Assembly (NCBI RefSeq): GCF_900155395.1 | Contig: NZ_LT699711.1 | Span: 1 to 64,000 of the forward strand | Direction: 5' to 3' | DNA from: Merdibacter massiliensis | Lineage (GTDB): Bacteria > Bacillota_I > Bacilli_A > Erysipelotrichales > Erysipelotrichaceae | DNA: 64,000 bases | Shown: one piece after another, positions 51,444-63,617 of the stretch | Position numbering within the stretch: position 1 is the first letter of the stretch | Layout: every line of letters begins with the position of its first letter | Position numbers and translations under genes: made by a program | Notes under the pieces: model-generated | What the model was told of the DNA's origin: nothing | Databases searched by the model: none | The model's input: the letters and a program-made list of their open reading frames with translations, nothing else

Positions 51444-54392
51444 TCAGATCTCCCTTTCCGCGCTCTTTTTGGGCGCTGTCTTTTTATGTTCGGGTTTGGG
51501 CTGGCTTTTCAGCTGCTCCACAACGGACTTCCGTTTTTCCGGCAACTCCCGTTGGGGCGGCTGCCGCTGGCCGTTGTTGAGAATGCCGTCGATCATGCCG
51601 TAGTCATCCTCCACGGCCATTTCCGCATTTTTCAGCGGGTTGTCCGGCAGGAAGCCGGGAACCTCGGCAAAGCCGAAGCTGTCGCAGTAGTGACAGGATA
51701 CCTTGCCGTCCCGCTTGATGGCAACGATGTCGCTGACGCTCATGGACGGGTGACGGTAGTCGGCGGGGTGTTCATTGTTGAAGCGGTAAAAAAGCTGTTC
51801 GGCAGTATCGCCCTTCAAATCGGAGGGCAGCAGCGGCGCGGTGTAGACTAGATCGTAGTTGTCCCGCTGCGCCGTCTGCCCGATGGACTTGAGCCATTCC
51901 AGCCCCTCATAGCGGATGTCCCGCAACTCGTCGGTGTGCTTCACCTGATAAATAGCGAAGCAGTCGCCCTTGTGATCGAGGAACGCCTGCTCCCGTTCCT
52001 GCTGGTGGTCCATGCGCTCCTTGACCTGAGCATCGAAAGCCGGGCTTTCCTCCCATTCCTCGCGGGTGACGGCGAAGATCCCGTCGTAGGCGTCCAGGTC
52101 GGTGGTATCAAAAGCCATCGCCGGATTCTCACCCTGCTGGACGATATAAACGGTCAGGTCGCGCTCCATCAGCTCATAGGCCCGCTCTTTGGAGAGGGGC
52201 AGAAGGTCCCCGTCCAGATAGCCGCTCTTTTCCAAATCGTCCTGGGTCAGCGTGGGGTCCGGCATGGGGTACTCGTCCAGGTGCTGCTCCGGGGCGTCCG
52301 GCAGCATGGTAGTTTCCGGGGCGGCGGCCTGGGCCGCTGCCTGCATCTGCTGGACAGCCGCCTCCTGCAAAGTTTCGATCATGGACAGCGGCGCATACTG
52401 AATGGATTGGCCGCCCATGTCGTGCATCTCGCAGATTTTCAGCGCGGCGGTGGACAGGGGCAGCTCCGGGGCGTCCAGCTGGCCGCCGTCCAATGCCCGC
52501 ATTGTGCCCTTGTCGTAGATAGTGTAGTCATAACCGCCGTCACAGGGCTGGACGTGGAGGTACAGCCGTCCGTCCAACTCATAGAGCTTTTCCGCCTGCG
52601 CCTGGGCCTTGACCTGCTCAGCCGTCATACTGCCATCTTGAAGGGCGTTGTGCAGTTTTACACACTCGTCATAGGTTCCCGCATAAAGTACCTCTCCGGG
52701 GATAAGGGATAAATCATCCGCAACGGTATATTCCTGGATATAGGTACTGTCTGCCGGTGAGGTACGCTCAAAATTGCTGTGGAGCTTGTAAGCATGGCGG
52801 GCGGGAGCCTGCATGGGGACCTCCGCCTCCGATGCGGCTTCCTGCTGCGGCACTGTCTGTTCCGACTGGGCGGCCAGGTCAATACCGCGCTCCTTGCAGA
52901 TAACCTTATAGTGCCGGTCAATGTCCGCGATCAGTTCCCCGGCCGCCTTGTTGATGGTCTCCAGACTGGCCCGCAGCTCCGGTAGCTCCTTACCCTGGCT
53001 CCAGTTGGCGATGTAGCCGAAGCTGTTCTCGCCGGTCTGGATACCGTAATACTGGCAGACGGCATAGGAAATGCTCTCGGCCTCCACCTCCTCGGTGTTG
53101 CGGTCTTTCTTCTTGGGCGGCTCCTTATCACCGGCCCTGGCCGCTTCCTCCTGGGCCTTGGCGTAGTTGTGCAGCTTGCTGTGGGCGATCTCATGGACGG
53201 CGGCGGAAACGGTCTGCACCTCGCTCATGCCTGCCCGGATGGCGATGCGCTGCTGGTCCGGCGAGAAATACCCGTCCATGTTGGCGGCCATCGGCTCCAC
53301 GGAGAGCGGCACCGGCGCGGACCGGCGCAGGGCCTCCATGAAAGCCTCGTAGTTCTGGACATTCCCGGACAGGGAGGACGCCAGCTCCGGCAGGGGCTTG
53401 CCGTCCGTCTGGCTCACATCAAACACCTTCACCGGGCGGAACATGGGGATCTCAACTTCCCGTTCCTCCATGACCGCCTTGCCCTCTGCATCCAGGATGG
53501 GGGCTTTGGTGTCCGGGTCCAACTTCTGTTCCTCGATCTTTTTCTTGAACGGCGTTGGCGCGATGATGGTAATACCATGCTCACCCTTTTTCACATGGCG
53601 CTCAAACTGATTTTTCCACTTGTTATATCCGGCTACCAGCGTGGCGTCCGGCTTCTGCATATAGATGAGCATGGTGTTGTTGACGGAATAGCGGTGGAAC
53701 CGGGACATCACAGACAGGTAGCGCATATACTTTTCGCTCTCGAACAGCTCCTTGATGCCCTGTTCAATGCCCGCCGTGATTTGCTGCAACCGTTCCCGGT
53801 TGGTGGGTTTGTCAGCCATGATGTTCACTCTCCCTTCTATGGCCGAAATTTCAGCGGTGTGTTCTGCGATCCACTGGTCCTGTTCCTCGGTGCTGCTGTC
53901 GAGAAAGGTGTCCAGCAGATAGCCCATGTAGTCTTTTTTTTGGACGGCCTCCAAAAAGCGCGGGTGCGGGTCCTCGTCCGCCGTCTTGGGGGAATAGTCG
54001 GCCTCCCATTTTCGGAGCAAGTGATAGTAGTCCGTCAGGACGCGCCAGCCGTGTTCTCGTTTTTCTTTCCGCACCTGCGCCTCGGTTTTCTGCCGGACAT
54101 AACTTCGCCGGATCGGGGCCTTGCTGTCATAAGAAAGGCCAAAATCCTGGGCCAGCTTTTCAGCGGCCCCCTTGGGGGACAGGTCATAGAGCCGGGCGGT
54201 GAAGTCGATCACATCGCCGTCTGCGCCGCAGCCAAAACAGTGGAAACGGGTGTCCACCTTCATGCTGGGGTGGCGGTCATCGTGGAAGGGGCAGCAGGCC
54301 ATACCGCCGCGCCCCACTGCGATGCCGTAAAGCTCCGCCGCCTCTCTGGCGGTGACGGACTGTTTTACGACTTCAAAGACGCTCTCGCCCAT
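51444..54392 (-). CDS. CHC2 primase fused to ArdC-like antirestriction and YodL/DUF4316 domains
   Basis: 982 residues. Residues ~30-65 form a CHC2 zinc finger (ACCPFHDDRHPS, HCFGCGADGDVIDF) like DnaG. From Met192 an ArdC-like ssDNA-binding domain starts (NRERLQQITAGIEQGIKELF), followed by a metallopeptidase motif AAVHEIAHSKLH near 405. The C-terminal third has YodL-like GDCFAIYQVKHTDELRDIRY and a DUF4316-like end. ATG 53819 (Met192) has its own GGGAG nine bases upstream, so an ArdC-only product may also be made. In relatives I recall two separate genes. Likely primes the entering strand and counters restriction. Confidence 0.85.
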   Translation of the reverse strand: MGESVFEVVKQSVTAREAAELYGIAVGRGGMACCPFHDDRHPSMKVDTRFHCFGCGADGDVIDFTARLYDLSPKGAAEKLAQDFGLSYDSKAPIRRSYVRQKTEAQVRKEKREHGWRVLTDYYHLLRKWEADYSPKTADEDPHPRFLEAVQKKDYMGYLLDTFLDSSTEEQDQWIAEHTAEISAIEGRVNIMADKPTNRERLQQITAGIEQGIKELFESEKYMRYLSVMSRFHRYSVNNTMLIYMQKPDATLVAGYNKWKNQFERHVKKGEHGITIIAPTPFKKKIEEQKLDPDTKAPILDAEGKAVMEEREVEIPMFRPVKVFDVSQTDGKPLPELASSLSGNVQNYEAFMEALRRSAPVPLSVEPMAANMDGYFSPDQQRIAIRAGMSEVQTVSAAVHEIAHSKLHNYAKAQEEAARAGDKEPPKKKDRNTEEVEAESISYAVCQYYGIQTGENSFGYIANWSQGKELPELRASLETINKAAGELIADIDRHYKVICKERGIDLAAQSEQTVPQQEAASEAEVPMQAPARHAYKLHSNFERTSPADSTYIQEYTVADDLSLIPGEVLYAGTYDECVKLHNALQDGSMTAEQVKAQAQAEKLYELDGRLYLHVQPCDGGYDYTIYDKGTMRALDGGQLDAPELPLSTAALKICEMHDMGGQSIQYAPLSMIETLQEAAVQQMQAAAQAAAPETTMLPDAPEQHLDEYPMPDPTLTQDDLEKSGYLDGDLLPLSKERAYELMERDLTVYIVQQGENPAMAFDTTDLDAYDGIFAVTREEWEESPAFDAQVKERMDHQQEREQAFLDHKGDCFAIYQVKHTDELRDIRYEGLEWLKSIGQTAQRDNYDLVYTAPLLPSDLKGDTAEQLFYRFNNEHPADYRHPSMSVSDIVAIKRDGKVSCHYCDSFGFAEVPGFLPDNPLKNAEMAVEDDYGMIDGILNNGQRQPPQRELPEKRKSVVEQLKSQPKPEHKKTAPKKSAEREI

Positions 54393-54394
54393 GC

Positions 54395-54672
54395 TTACTT
54401 GCCGCCCGCTTTCGTGACGGGTGGTTTGTACCCGGCGGCCTTGGCCCGTTCGCTGGCGGCCTTGCGGCGCTCGGCGCTGTACGGCTCCCGCACCGATACG
54501 CAGCGTTTGGGCACCGTAAAGGTCTGACGGTCCTTTTTCACGATCTGGTCCGGGTATTTTTCCGCCAGCCGCCGCAGCTTTTCCAGCAGGCGCGGGTCGT
54601 GGGAATAGACCTCGGCGGTGGCCTCGGCCTGGTTGTAGAGGATAATCGTTTCCTGTTCATACAAACTCAGTT

Positions 54673-54676
<4 letters not shown>
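54395..54676 (-). CDS. Small ICE protein, relative of 7143-7439
   Basis: 93 residues: YNQAEATAEVYSHDPRLLEKL, LAEKYPDQIVKK and PYSAERRKAASERAKAAG. The C-terminal half matches the IME protein at 7143. It overlaps the topoisomerase stop (ATGA) and ends two bases before the primase start, so it is in the operon. Unknown function. Confidence 0.72.
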
Positions 54677-56752
<2,076 letters not shown>

Positions 56753-56772
<20 letters not shown>

Positions 56773-57445
56773 CTTCCTCTACCTCCATTTCTTCGTTGGA
56801 TTTTTTCAGTTTTCTGGAAACGCTGTTGCCATCGTCCAGAAGGCAGTCATAACCGACGTTGTAATCATAGCGGTACAGCTTTCCCAGCAGGTCGTTGATG
56901 ATGACACGGCAGGCCAGCAGCACCCGCGTCTTATCCACCTGCATGAGCTGGTAACGGCGGTAATCGCTGAAATATTCCTCGCGCAGATGTGTCCGGGCGG
57001 CGGTTTCCTCCATCAGAATGTCGATCACGTCCTTGTCGCCGTCCTCTTTCGCGCCCTCGGCATAGTTCAGCATCTCCATCACCATCGGGAAGCTCTGCTC
57101 ATCCTTCGGGGCTTCCTCTTTGAGATAGCCGATCAAGGCGCAGAACAGGAACCGGGCCGCTGTCTGCTCCGGCTCGGTCAGAGCGGAAAGGGTTTCCTGC
57201 CCGCTGGGCAGAAGTTTGTTGCAGACAAAATCGTGGACCTCGCCGCGGAACAAGTGGCGGATGGCGTCGATGGACAGCGCCGGTTTGGAGGTGTCTGTAT
57301 CGTCCTCCACTTTGTAGATTTCAAATTCTTCTTCGTCTGTCTTTTTGCGCACCTTGGCGAGCGCCGTGCAAACGATGTCGCCGCCAAAGTAGACGCCGAA
57401 GCAGATCAGGTCGAACACAATGAGAAATTGGATAAAATAATTCAT
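56753..57445 (-). CDS. Membrane protein with a VirD4-like helical domain
   Basis: 230 residues from ATG 57445. One N-terminal transmembrane helix (IQFLIVFDLICFGVYFGG). The part from ~100, TAARFLFCALIGYLKEEAPKD, EMLNYAEGAKED and YRRYQL, aligns by eye with the all-alpha domain of the VirD4 protein in ICE A (AERLLYCALVGYIWYEAPAEE, ELINASEAREDD, YRKYKL), but it has no Walker motifs. So it looks like a free-standing copy of the DNA-substrate-recognition domain of the coupling protein. Cytoplasmic face of the membrane expected. No family name known to me. Confidence 0.7.
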
Positions 57446-57642
57446 TTTGCTTTTCTCCTTTCGCGCAGCCACGCAGTCAGTTCTTTGTGGCAGAAGCCCA
57501 CGCAGGGCTGGCCGGGGCGGTAGGTTCCGCAGCCATAGCAGGGGGGGCCGGGAGATAAAGAGGGAGGACGGGAAGCTGCCTTCCCGCCCTCCGGCCTGCG
57601 CGTCATCATGGGTTCATAAGGGCTGTCGGTGAACCGGGTCAT
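57442..57642 (-). CDS. Small cysteine-rich protein
   Basis: 66 residues: [17 protein letters not shown], then [17 protein letters not shown] with four cysteines that could bind zinc. Both ends overlap neighbours by four bases (ATGA), so it is a genuine operon member despite its size. Function unknown. Confidence 0.65.
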   Translation of the reverse strand: MTRFTDSPYEPMMTRRPEGGKAASRPPSLSPGPPCYGCGTYRPGQPCVGFCHKELTAWLRERRKAK

Positions 57643-58421
57643 TGGGCCGGGTTCTCGCTTTCCTCATCGCCGCCCCCGCCGGCGTCCTCCGGCTCGTCAG
57701 ATTCCTCGGTCTCCCAAGGGTCCTCGTCCTCCTGTTCGGTATCGTCCTCGCCGTAGTCGTAATCATCCAGGTTGTCGCTGCCCTTGGTCTTGGGCTTCTG
57801 CTTGATGAATTTGAAGTAGACCAGCGCACCGATGCCGCCCAGCACAGCCAGCACCACCAGCAGCATCGCCGGGTTCAGCCCTGCCGGTTCCTGTTCCGGC
57901 TCCGGCTCTGTTTCCGGGTCAGGGGTGGGTTCCGGCTCCTGGCCCGTACACTCTGCCATATTCACGGCGCACACCGGGCAGGCCGTATTCACCGCACCGG
58001 CGGCGCACTTTTCCGTGCAGTTGCAGACGGCGGGCGTTTCCTCCGCCGTCTCGCCGTCCTCCATCAGCGCCTCCAGGTCGGCCTCGTCCACCTGGTTCAA
58101 GAAGTGGACGGCGGTCTCCTTGTCCTCGTTGGCGCGGTCAATGAGGATGTAAAAATAGTTACCCGCCTTGGTGGTGACGGTGATGAGCTGCTTGTTGCCG
58201 CCAAAGTCATCCACCAGGGCGGCGTTGCCCTCCGGGGTCAGGGCGGGGCTGTCCTCGGTTTCCTCCACCACCACGTTGCTGTCGTTGGTGGCGTCCGCCG
58301 CCGGTGTGGCCGTGGGCGCAGGGTCAGTGCCCTGGGCAAAGGCGGTCACAGAGAAGCCGCCCATCAGCATCAGGCAGGTGCAAAGGGCGGCAAAGGTTCT
58401 GAAAATCTTTTTATTCTTCAT
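57639..58421 (-). CDS. CD1107 family surface/membrane protein (DUF4366)
   Basis: 260 residues. Signal peptide [25 protein letters not shown] (cleavage after ~29), DUF4366 core [18 protein letters not shown], a cysteine cluster (CNCTEKC...CPVC), a Pro/Glu-rich spacer, a C-terminal transmembrane helix ([19 protein letters not shown]) and an acidic tail. It is exported and membrane-anchored, probably part of the mating-channel surface. Conserved position upstream of topB in clostridial CTns. Confidence 0.87.
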   Translation of the reverse strand: MKNKKIFRTFAALCTCLMLMGGFSVTAFAQGTDPAPTATPAADATNDSNVVVEETEDSPALTPEGNAALVDDFGGNKQLITVTTKAGNYFYILIDRANEDKETAVHFLNQVDEADLEALMEDGETAEETPAVCNCTEKCAAGAVNTACPVCAVNMAECTGQEPEPTPDPETEPEPEQEPAGLNPAMLLVVLAVLGGIGALVYFKFIKQKPKTKGSDNLDDYDYGEDDTEQEDEDPWETEESDEPEDAGGGGDEESENPAQ

Positions 58422-58665
58422 GGGTCATTTCCTCCTGTTCGGGATTGGCAGAACCCACCGCCCGGCCGGGCACCATGCCGCCAGACAGCATGGCGGACAG
58501 CTGGGCCGGGGTCATACGCAGGGCGCGGACCATCTGGACGATCTCCAGGTTCTCCGCCTCGGTTTTCTGCGCTTCCAGGTCTTTCAGCTTTTCCTGCTGT
58601 TCCGCGATCTTCTCGCGGGTTTTGGCGATCTCCTGGTCGATGCGCTCGATTTTGTTTTTAGCCAT
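58411..58665 (-). CDS. DUF4315 family protein
   Basis: 84 residues from ATG 58665: [29 protein letters not shown] is a coiled coil, followed by [16 protein letters not shown]. Matches DUF4315, always between CD1107 and CD1108 genes. The stop overlaps the CD1107 start by 11 bases. Role unknown. Confidence 0.85.
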   Translation of the reverse strand: MAKNKIERIDQEIAKTREKIAEQQEKLKDLEAQKTEAENLEIVQMVRALRMTPAQLSAMLSGGMVPGRAVGSANPEQEEMTHEE

Positions 58666-58698
58666 AGTCAAATCACTCCTATTCTTCATAAAAATTTG

Positions 58699-60432
58699 TC
58701 ACCAGTTCATCAAGCCGTAGCCCTTGATGCACTCGTAGGTCAGGGAATAACTCTTGATTTTGCAGGCGTCGCCGGAATTACCCTCTACGGTGTAAACCCG
58801 GCTGCCGTCGGTGCCCACTACGATGCCCACATGGTCGGCGCTGCCATCCAAGTCCCAATCGAAGAAGATAGCGTCGCCTGGGGCGATGTTGGCGTAATCC
58901 CGCCCGCCCCATTGTCCGTGCGACTGGAACCAGGGGATGCCCTGGGACTGGCAGGCGGCAAAGCGCGGCTCGGAAAGGCCCATCTGGCCGTAACACCAGG
59001 ACACGAAGCAAGCGCACCACTCCACGCGGGAATTAAAGCCGTACCAGCTCCAATAGGGCTGGCCGCCCACGTTGCCCACCTGGCTTTTGGCGATGTCCAC
59101 CACCGCCTGATTGCCGGGCCGGGTGCCGTTGACAAACTCCACACCGGCCAAACTCTCGGAATCGCTGGTGTCGGCGGACCCGCCGCCGAAGATCAGGGGC
59201 TTGTTGCCCAGCGTCTGCCGGTACACCTGGTACATTTCCAGCTGATCCGGCGTCAGCAGCTCCAACGCCACGGAGGAGATGGGCTTGCTGGTGAGGGTCA
59301 CATTTAAGATGTAGTAGTTGTAGGGCACTTCCACGTCATACTCGTTGCCCTCGCTGTCTGTCCGGGTCTCGGTGCGGTAGCGCACCTCCACTTCCTCGGT
59401 CAGCGTCAGCTGGTATTGGGCCGCGAAAATGCGTTCCAGCTCCGCCTGGGCGCTTGCCCGCGTGTAGCCTTGCAGCACAGCGGACAGGTAGGCCGCCAGC
59501 TCGTGGGGGTCGTGGCCGATCATATCCAGGTCATAGCGGTACTCGTCATAGCCGGGGTGGCTGCTCTCGATGTTGTCGATCTCGGCTTGCAGCGCGGCCT
59601 CCTTGGCGGCGTAGTTGGCCTCCACCGCCACCAGCTCCGGGTCATCCGATGGGTAGGTGGTGCCGGAGATCATCGAACCGATGCTCTGCGCCATCATGGA
59701 GCAGGAGGACATGGTGTTGAGCAGCAAGCAGACGATTAAAAATAGGCCCAGGGCGATGCCAAAGCCCTTTTTATGGCGCATCACATAGGCCCCGGCCTGC
59801 TGGGCTTTCTCCTTGACCGTCTTGGCCGCTTTGCCGGTCTTTTGGGCGGCACCGGCGGCGCTCCCGCCGGACTGTGCGGCCCGTTTGGCGGCGGCGTACT
59901 GCTTCTTGATCTGCTGTTTCTGCTGCCAGCGGGACAGCGGGTTGCTGGCTGCCGCAGGGTTTTCATAGACAGACTTCTGGAACAGCGCCTCGATGTTGGC
60001 CTTTTCCAGCTTCCGCTCGGCCTGGGCGGCCTTGCGGTAAGGTTTCAGTTTGTGGCTGCGGTAGCCCTCCCTCGCCAGATGCACGCCGGTCTCTACGGCT
60101 TCCTCAGACTTGTGGGCGCTTTCCACGCCCACGTTACCGTCCTCGGTCTTGCGGATCTCCTGGTGGAGCTTGCCCGCCACTGCGTTGCCCGGCGCGTCCC
60201 GCACTGTATGGGACAGTTTGGAGGGCGGCCGGGGCTTATCCTCCAGCACCAGCTTGGTCGTGACCTTGCCGGTCTTGGGGTCCACCTCGGCCCGTTTGAC
60301 CTGCTTTTTCGGGATTTTTGCCTGCGCCTTGTCCGCTTTGACGGCGGCCTTCTCCGCCTTGCGGATGGGCTTTTCCAGCGCCGGGTCCGCCCGTTCTTCC
60401 TCCGTGAAGCGCAGGCGCGGTTCCTTAATCAA
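58699..60432 (-). CDS. CD1108 family protein with CHAP peptidoglycan hydrolase
   Basis: 577 residues. TTG 60432 (LIKEPRLRFTEEERADP) after GGGGG is the likely start and overlaps the previous gene by eight bases. Basic cytoplasmic N-terminus (~1-215), one transmembrane helix (GFGIALGLFLIVCLLL), an extracytoplasmic helical region with a TrbL/VirB8-like role unknown, then a CHAP/NlpC-P60 domain: WCACFVSWC (Cys), ADHVGIVVG (His). It opens the cell wall for the conjugation channel, like VirB1/Orf14 of Tn916. Confidence 0.88.
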   Translation of the reverse strand: MIKEPRLRFTEEERADPALEKPIRKAEKAAVKADKAQAKIPKKQVKRAEVDPKTGKVTTKLVLEDKPRPPSKLSHTVRDAPGNAVAGKLHQEIRKTEDGNVGVESAHKSEEAVETGVHLAREGYRSHKLKPYRKAAQAERKLEKANIEALFQKSVYENPAAASNPLSRWQQKQQIKKQYAAAKRAAQSGGSAAGAAQKTGKAAKTVKEKAQQAGAYVMRHKKGFGIALGLFLIVCLLLNTMSSCSMMAQSIGSMISGTTYPSDDPELVAVEANYAAKEAALQAEIDNIESSHPGYDEYRYDLDMIGHDPHELAAYLSAVLQGYTRASAQAELERIFAAQYQLTLTEEVEVRYRTETRTDSEGNEYDVEVPYNYYILNVTLTSKPISSVALELLTPDQLEMYQVYRQTLGNKPLIFGGGSADTSDSESLAGVEFVNGTRPGNQAVVDIAKSQVGNVGGQPYWSWYGFNSRVEWCACFVSWCYGQMGLSEPRFAACQSQGIPWFQSHGQWGGRDYANIAPGDAIFFDWDLDGSADHVGIVVGTDGSRVYTVEGNSGDACKIKSYSLTYECIKGYGLMNW

Positions 60433-60805
60433 ACCATTCCCCCAGCATGAGGGAGGCCGCCATGCTGGAAAGCTCCGCATAGGCCGCCAGCCCCAGCGGA
60501 CCCACGAAGCGGCACTCGGTCAGGCAGGCGTAGAGCTGGGCCACTACGTCGGCCAAAATCTGGACCTCGGTGCCCTCCAGCACAGTCTCACCGGCCTGCC
60601 CGCGCTGGACCTTGGCGGCGCACAGAATCTCCACCAGCCGCAGCAGGCCGGTCTCGCCGGTCTCGGTCAGTTCAGCGGCCTGATCCGCCGCCGTGCGGCA
60701 CTCGGAAACGGCGTCCGCCATCGCCGTCAGGAGCGCGGTGCGCTGGGTTTCCAGCGCCCGGTCCAGAAACATCATGTGGTCGTTATGCAGAATTTCGGGT
60801 TTCAT
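60425..60805 (-). CDS. Conjugation-operon protein of unknown function
   Basis: 126 residues, soluble, all-helical: LDRALETQRTALLTAMADAVSECRTAADQ and a LLRLVEILCAAKVQRG segment. It overlaps the VirB4 gene stop by four bases and the CD1108 start by eight. Unrecognised family; a small accessory protein of the transfer module by position. Confidence 0.7.
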   Translation of the reverse strand: MKPEILHNDHMMFLDRALETQRTALLTAMADAVSECRTAADQAAELTETGETGLLRLVEILCAAKVQRGQAGETVLEGTEVQILADVVAQLYACLTECRFVGPLGLAAYAELSSMAASLMLGEWFD

Positions 60806-63249
60806 CGTCCATCAGCCTCCTTCATTTCCTGGGGTTTGGTCGTCATAATGCGATACAGTTCGGTGTTTTTCGGGAAGTGATCCACAAAGGGCAGAATCGT
60901 GGAGCCGTAGAACAGCAGCCCCTCGCCCTCGCCGGAGTGGGTCACATAGGACAGCTGGTGCGGGGAAATGCCCAGCTGCCGGGCCAAAATCTGCCGGTCG
61001 CCGCCCGCCTGGTTGAGCATATACACGAAGTCGGAGTTTTCAAAGATGTTCTCCACCTCGCGGGAAGAAAGCAGGTCCTTCACGTTCTGGGTGATCCCGG
61101 TCGGGATGCCGCCCCACTTTCTGAACCGCTTCCAAATCTCCACCGTATAGGCGGCGGTCTGTTCCTCTTTGAGCAGCAGGTGCATCTCGTCGATGTAGTA
61201 GCGGGTGGACTTACGGGCCGCCCGGTTGATGGTGACGCGGTTCCACACCTGGTCCTGCACCACCAGCATCCCGATCTTTTTCAGCTGCTTGCCCAGCTCC
61301 TTGATGTCATAGCAAACAATGCGGTTGTTGATGTCCACGTTGCTGCGGTGGTTGAACACGTTGAGGGAGCCGGTGACGTAGATTTCCAGCGCCGTGGCGA
61401 TGTACTGCGCCTCTTTCTCATCCTGCGCCCGCAGCAGGTCGTATAAATCCTCCAGAATGGGCATATTCTCCGGGCGCGGATCGTTGAGGTAGTCCTGATA
61501 GACCAGCCGCACACAGCGGTCAATGATGGTTTTCTGTACCGGCTGTAATCCGTCCTTTCCGCCCACGATCAGCTCGCACAGCGACAAGATGAAGTCGCTC
61601 TTCAGCGACAGCGGGCTTTCATCGTCCGAATAGTCCAGGTTCAGGTCCATCGGGTTGATGTAGTTGGTGGAGGTGGGCGAGATTTTGATGACCTGCCCGT
61701 GCAGGCGCTCCACCAGCGGCGCGTACTCGGCCTCCGGGTCGCAGATAATGACATCATCCGAAGTCAGCAGGAAGCAGTTGGCGATCTCGCGCTTGGCCGA
61801 AAAGCTCTTGCCGGAACCGGGCGTACCCAGAATCAGGCCGTTGGGGTTTTTCAGCAGCTTGCGGTCCACCATGATGAGGTTATTGGACAGGGCGTTGATG
61901 CCGTAGTACAGCGCCTCTTTTCCGTTCTGAAAAAGCTCTTGGGTGGTGAACGGCACGAAGATGGCGGTAGAGCTGGTAGTCAGCCCCCGCTGAATTTCCA
62001 CCTGGTTCAGCCCCAGCGGCAGAGAGGACATCAAGCCTTCCTCCTGCTGGAAGTCCAGCCGGGTCAGCTGGCAGTTGTACTTCTGTGCGATGGAACTGGC
62101 CTGGAAGATGTTGTTGCCCAGCTGGCGGGGATTGTCGGCGGTGTTCAGCACCAGGAACGTCACCAGGAACATCCGCTCGTTGCGGCTTTGCAGGTCCTGC
62201 AACAGCTTCTTGGCCTCGGCCCCGTAGGTGGCAAGGTCGGACGGGATGATGTCCATGTCATACCCGGCGCGGACGGCCTTTTTCTGTTCCTCGATCTTGC
62301 TGCGGTCCAGGTCGGTGATTTTCCGCTTTACCGTCTTGATGGCCTTCACCTGATCCACCGACTGGATGTGCAGATTCACAATGAGGGAACTTTCCATATC
62401 GAGAAAGTCCGCCAGCATACGGTCATTCAGCTCCGGGGCCAGAATCTGCACGAAGCTGACGGCCCCGTACTTCTTTCCCATGCGGAACTGCTTGCCGGTA
62501 CGGAACTCGAAGCCGGACGGCGCGATAAAGTCCTTGGTGGAAAGGCCGCTGGGAGCCAGCCAGTCCCACTCGAACTGGAAGGGCGCCTGCTCGTCCATGT
62601 GGAAGATGGCGTGAAGCTGGGCCAGCCGGGCTTTGCCGTCCAGAACCTCGGCGGCCACGCCCAACCGCTTAAAGTTGTTCAGCACATCGGTCTCGATGCG
62701 CTCCAGACGGGGCTTGGCGGAGCGGATGCTGTCGGCCTCGATGGAAAAGGTCAGGTACTTGGTCTTGATAAGGCCGTTGTTGCCCCGCGCCAGCTGGTTT
62801 TGCAGCATCTGCGTGTACTCCACCCGGATGGGGTCAAAGTCATCCCCCTGGGCCGGGATGGTAATGCTGTTGGCGAAGGTCTCCTGGGACGCCGCCAGGT
62901 TCAAAAAGGACAACTGGAAACGGATGGAGCTGTCGAAGTAGTTGAGGAAATCGCACCAGCCTTCAAAGATGGCGGTCTTGTCCTCGTTCTGGCTGAGCTG
63001 GTAGTTGATGTCCTGGAACTGAATGGTCTTGGTGTAGCGGCCATCCGCCACCTTGCAGATGCCGTCCGGCCACATCCGCTCATAGGGGATGCTGTCCTGG
63101 GCGGACCGCTCCTTTTTGCCCGTGCGGTTGGCGCGGGCAATCGCTGCCTCGATTTGTTTGCGTTCGGCGCGGGTCAGCTTACGCCGGGGTTTGGTCTGCG
63201 GCTCTGCCGGTTCGGCCTGCCGCTTTGTCTTTGCCGCGAACAATGTCAT
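60802..63249 (-). CDS. VirB4-like conjugation ATPase (CD1110 type)
   Basis: 815 residues from ATG 63249, preceded by AAGGAGG. Walker A LILGTPGSGKSFSAK near 450, Walker B STRYYIDEMHLLLKEEQ, and motif VITQNVKDLL-like GITQNVKDLLSS. The N-terminal half is the VirB4 membrane-interaction region. It energises assembly of the type IV secretion channel and substrate transfer. It overlaps the PrgI gene by ~70 bases. The frame upstream to 63390 is the PrgI region in another phase. Confidence 0.92.
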   Translation of the reverse strand: MTLFAAKTKRQAEPAEPQTKPRRKLTRAERKQIEAAIARANRTGKKERSAQDSIPYERMWPDGICKVADGRYTKTIQFQDINYQLSQNEDKTAIFEGWCDFLNYFDSSIRFQLSFLNLAASQETFANSITIPAQGDDFDPIRVEYTQMLQNQLARGNNGLIKTKYLTFSIEADSIRSAKPRLERIETDVLNNFKRLGVAAEVLDGKARLAQLHAIFHMDEQAPFQFEWDWLAPSGLSTKDFIAPSGFEFRTGKQFRMGKKYGAVSFVQILAPELNDRMLADFLDMESSLIVNLHIQSVDQVKAIKTVKRKITDLDRSKIEEQKKAVRAGYDMDIIPSDLATYGAEAKKLLQDLQSRNERMFLVTFLVLNTADNPRQLGNNIFQASSIAQKYNCQLTRLDFQQEEGLMSSLPLGLNQVEIQRGLTTSSTAIFVPFTTQELFQNGKEALYYGINALSNNLIMVDRKLLKNPNGLILGTPGSGKSFSAKREIANCFLLTSDDVIICDPEAEYAPLVERLHGQVIKISPTSTNYINPMDLNLDYSDDESPLSLKSDFILSLCELIVGGKDGLQPVQKTIIDRCVRLVYQDYLNDPRPENMPILEDLYDLLRAQDEKEAQYIATALEIYVTGSLNVFNHRSNVDINNRIVCYDIKELGKQLKKIGMLVVQDQVWNRVTINRAARKSTRYYIDEMHLLLKEEQTAAYTVEIWKRFRKWGGIPTGITQNVKDLLSSREVENIFENSDFVYMLNQAGGDRQILARQLGISPHQLSYVTHSGEGEGLLFYGSTILPFVDHFPKNTELYRIMTTKPQEMKEADGR

Positions 63250-63595
63250 ACACCTCCTTGTCGAGATTTGCCTGCCGCTCCAACACGGCATAGAAGTTGT
63301 TGGTGCGGTAGGGGCGCTGCTTGGGCCGGATGACGGCCACCTTGAGGATGTTGCCGATGATCTTTTCCAGGGGCTGGCCGTGTTTTTCATACATCGCCAG
63401 CATGAAAAAGGGCAGCATGACGAGCATCATGCACATGGCCGCCACGCTGTTGCCAGCAGGCCCCCGGAGCAAAAAGAAAAGCGGCACGCCGATGAGCGCC
63501 CCGCAGCCGAAGCAGACAAGCTGCCTCTTGGTTAAGTTGAACGCGACCTTGGTTTTGACTTTCGTCAGGTCTTTGGGTACGGGTACATAAGCCAT
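63179..63595 (-). CDS. PrgI family membrane protein
   Basis: 138 residues: YVPVPKDLTKVKTKVAFNLTKRQ is the PrgI/VirB3-like start, followed by two transmembrane helices (residues ~28-65) and a basic C-terminal part. VirB3-like subunit of the mating channel next to VirB4. The 71-base overlap with virB4 suggests coupled translation. Confidence 0.87.
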   Translation of the reverse strand: MAYVPVPKDLTKVKTKVAFNLTKRQLVCFGCGALIGVPLFFLLRGPAGNSVAAMCMMLVMLPFFMLAMYEKHGQPLEKIIGNILKVAVIRPKQRPYRTNNFYAVLERQANLDKEVYDIVRGKDKAAGRTGRAADQTPA

Positions 63596-63617
63596 TGGTA
63601 AATTCCCTCCCTCCGGG

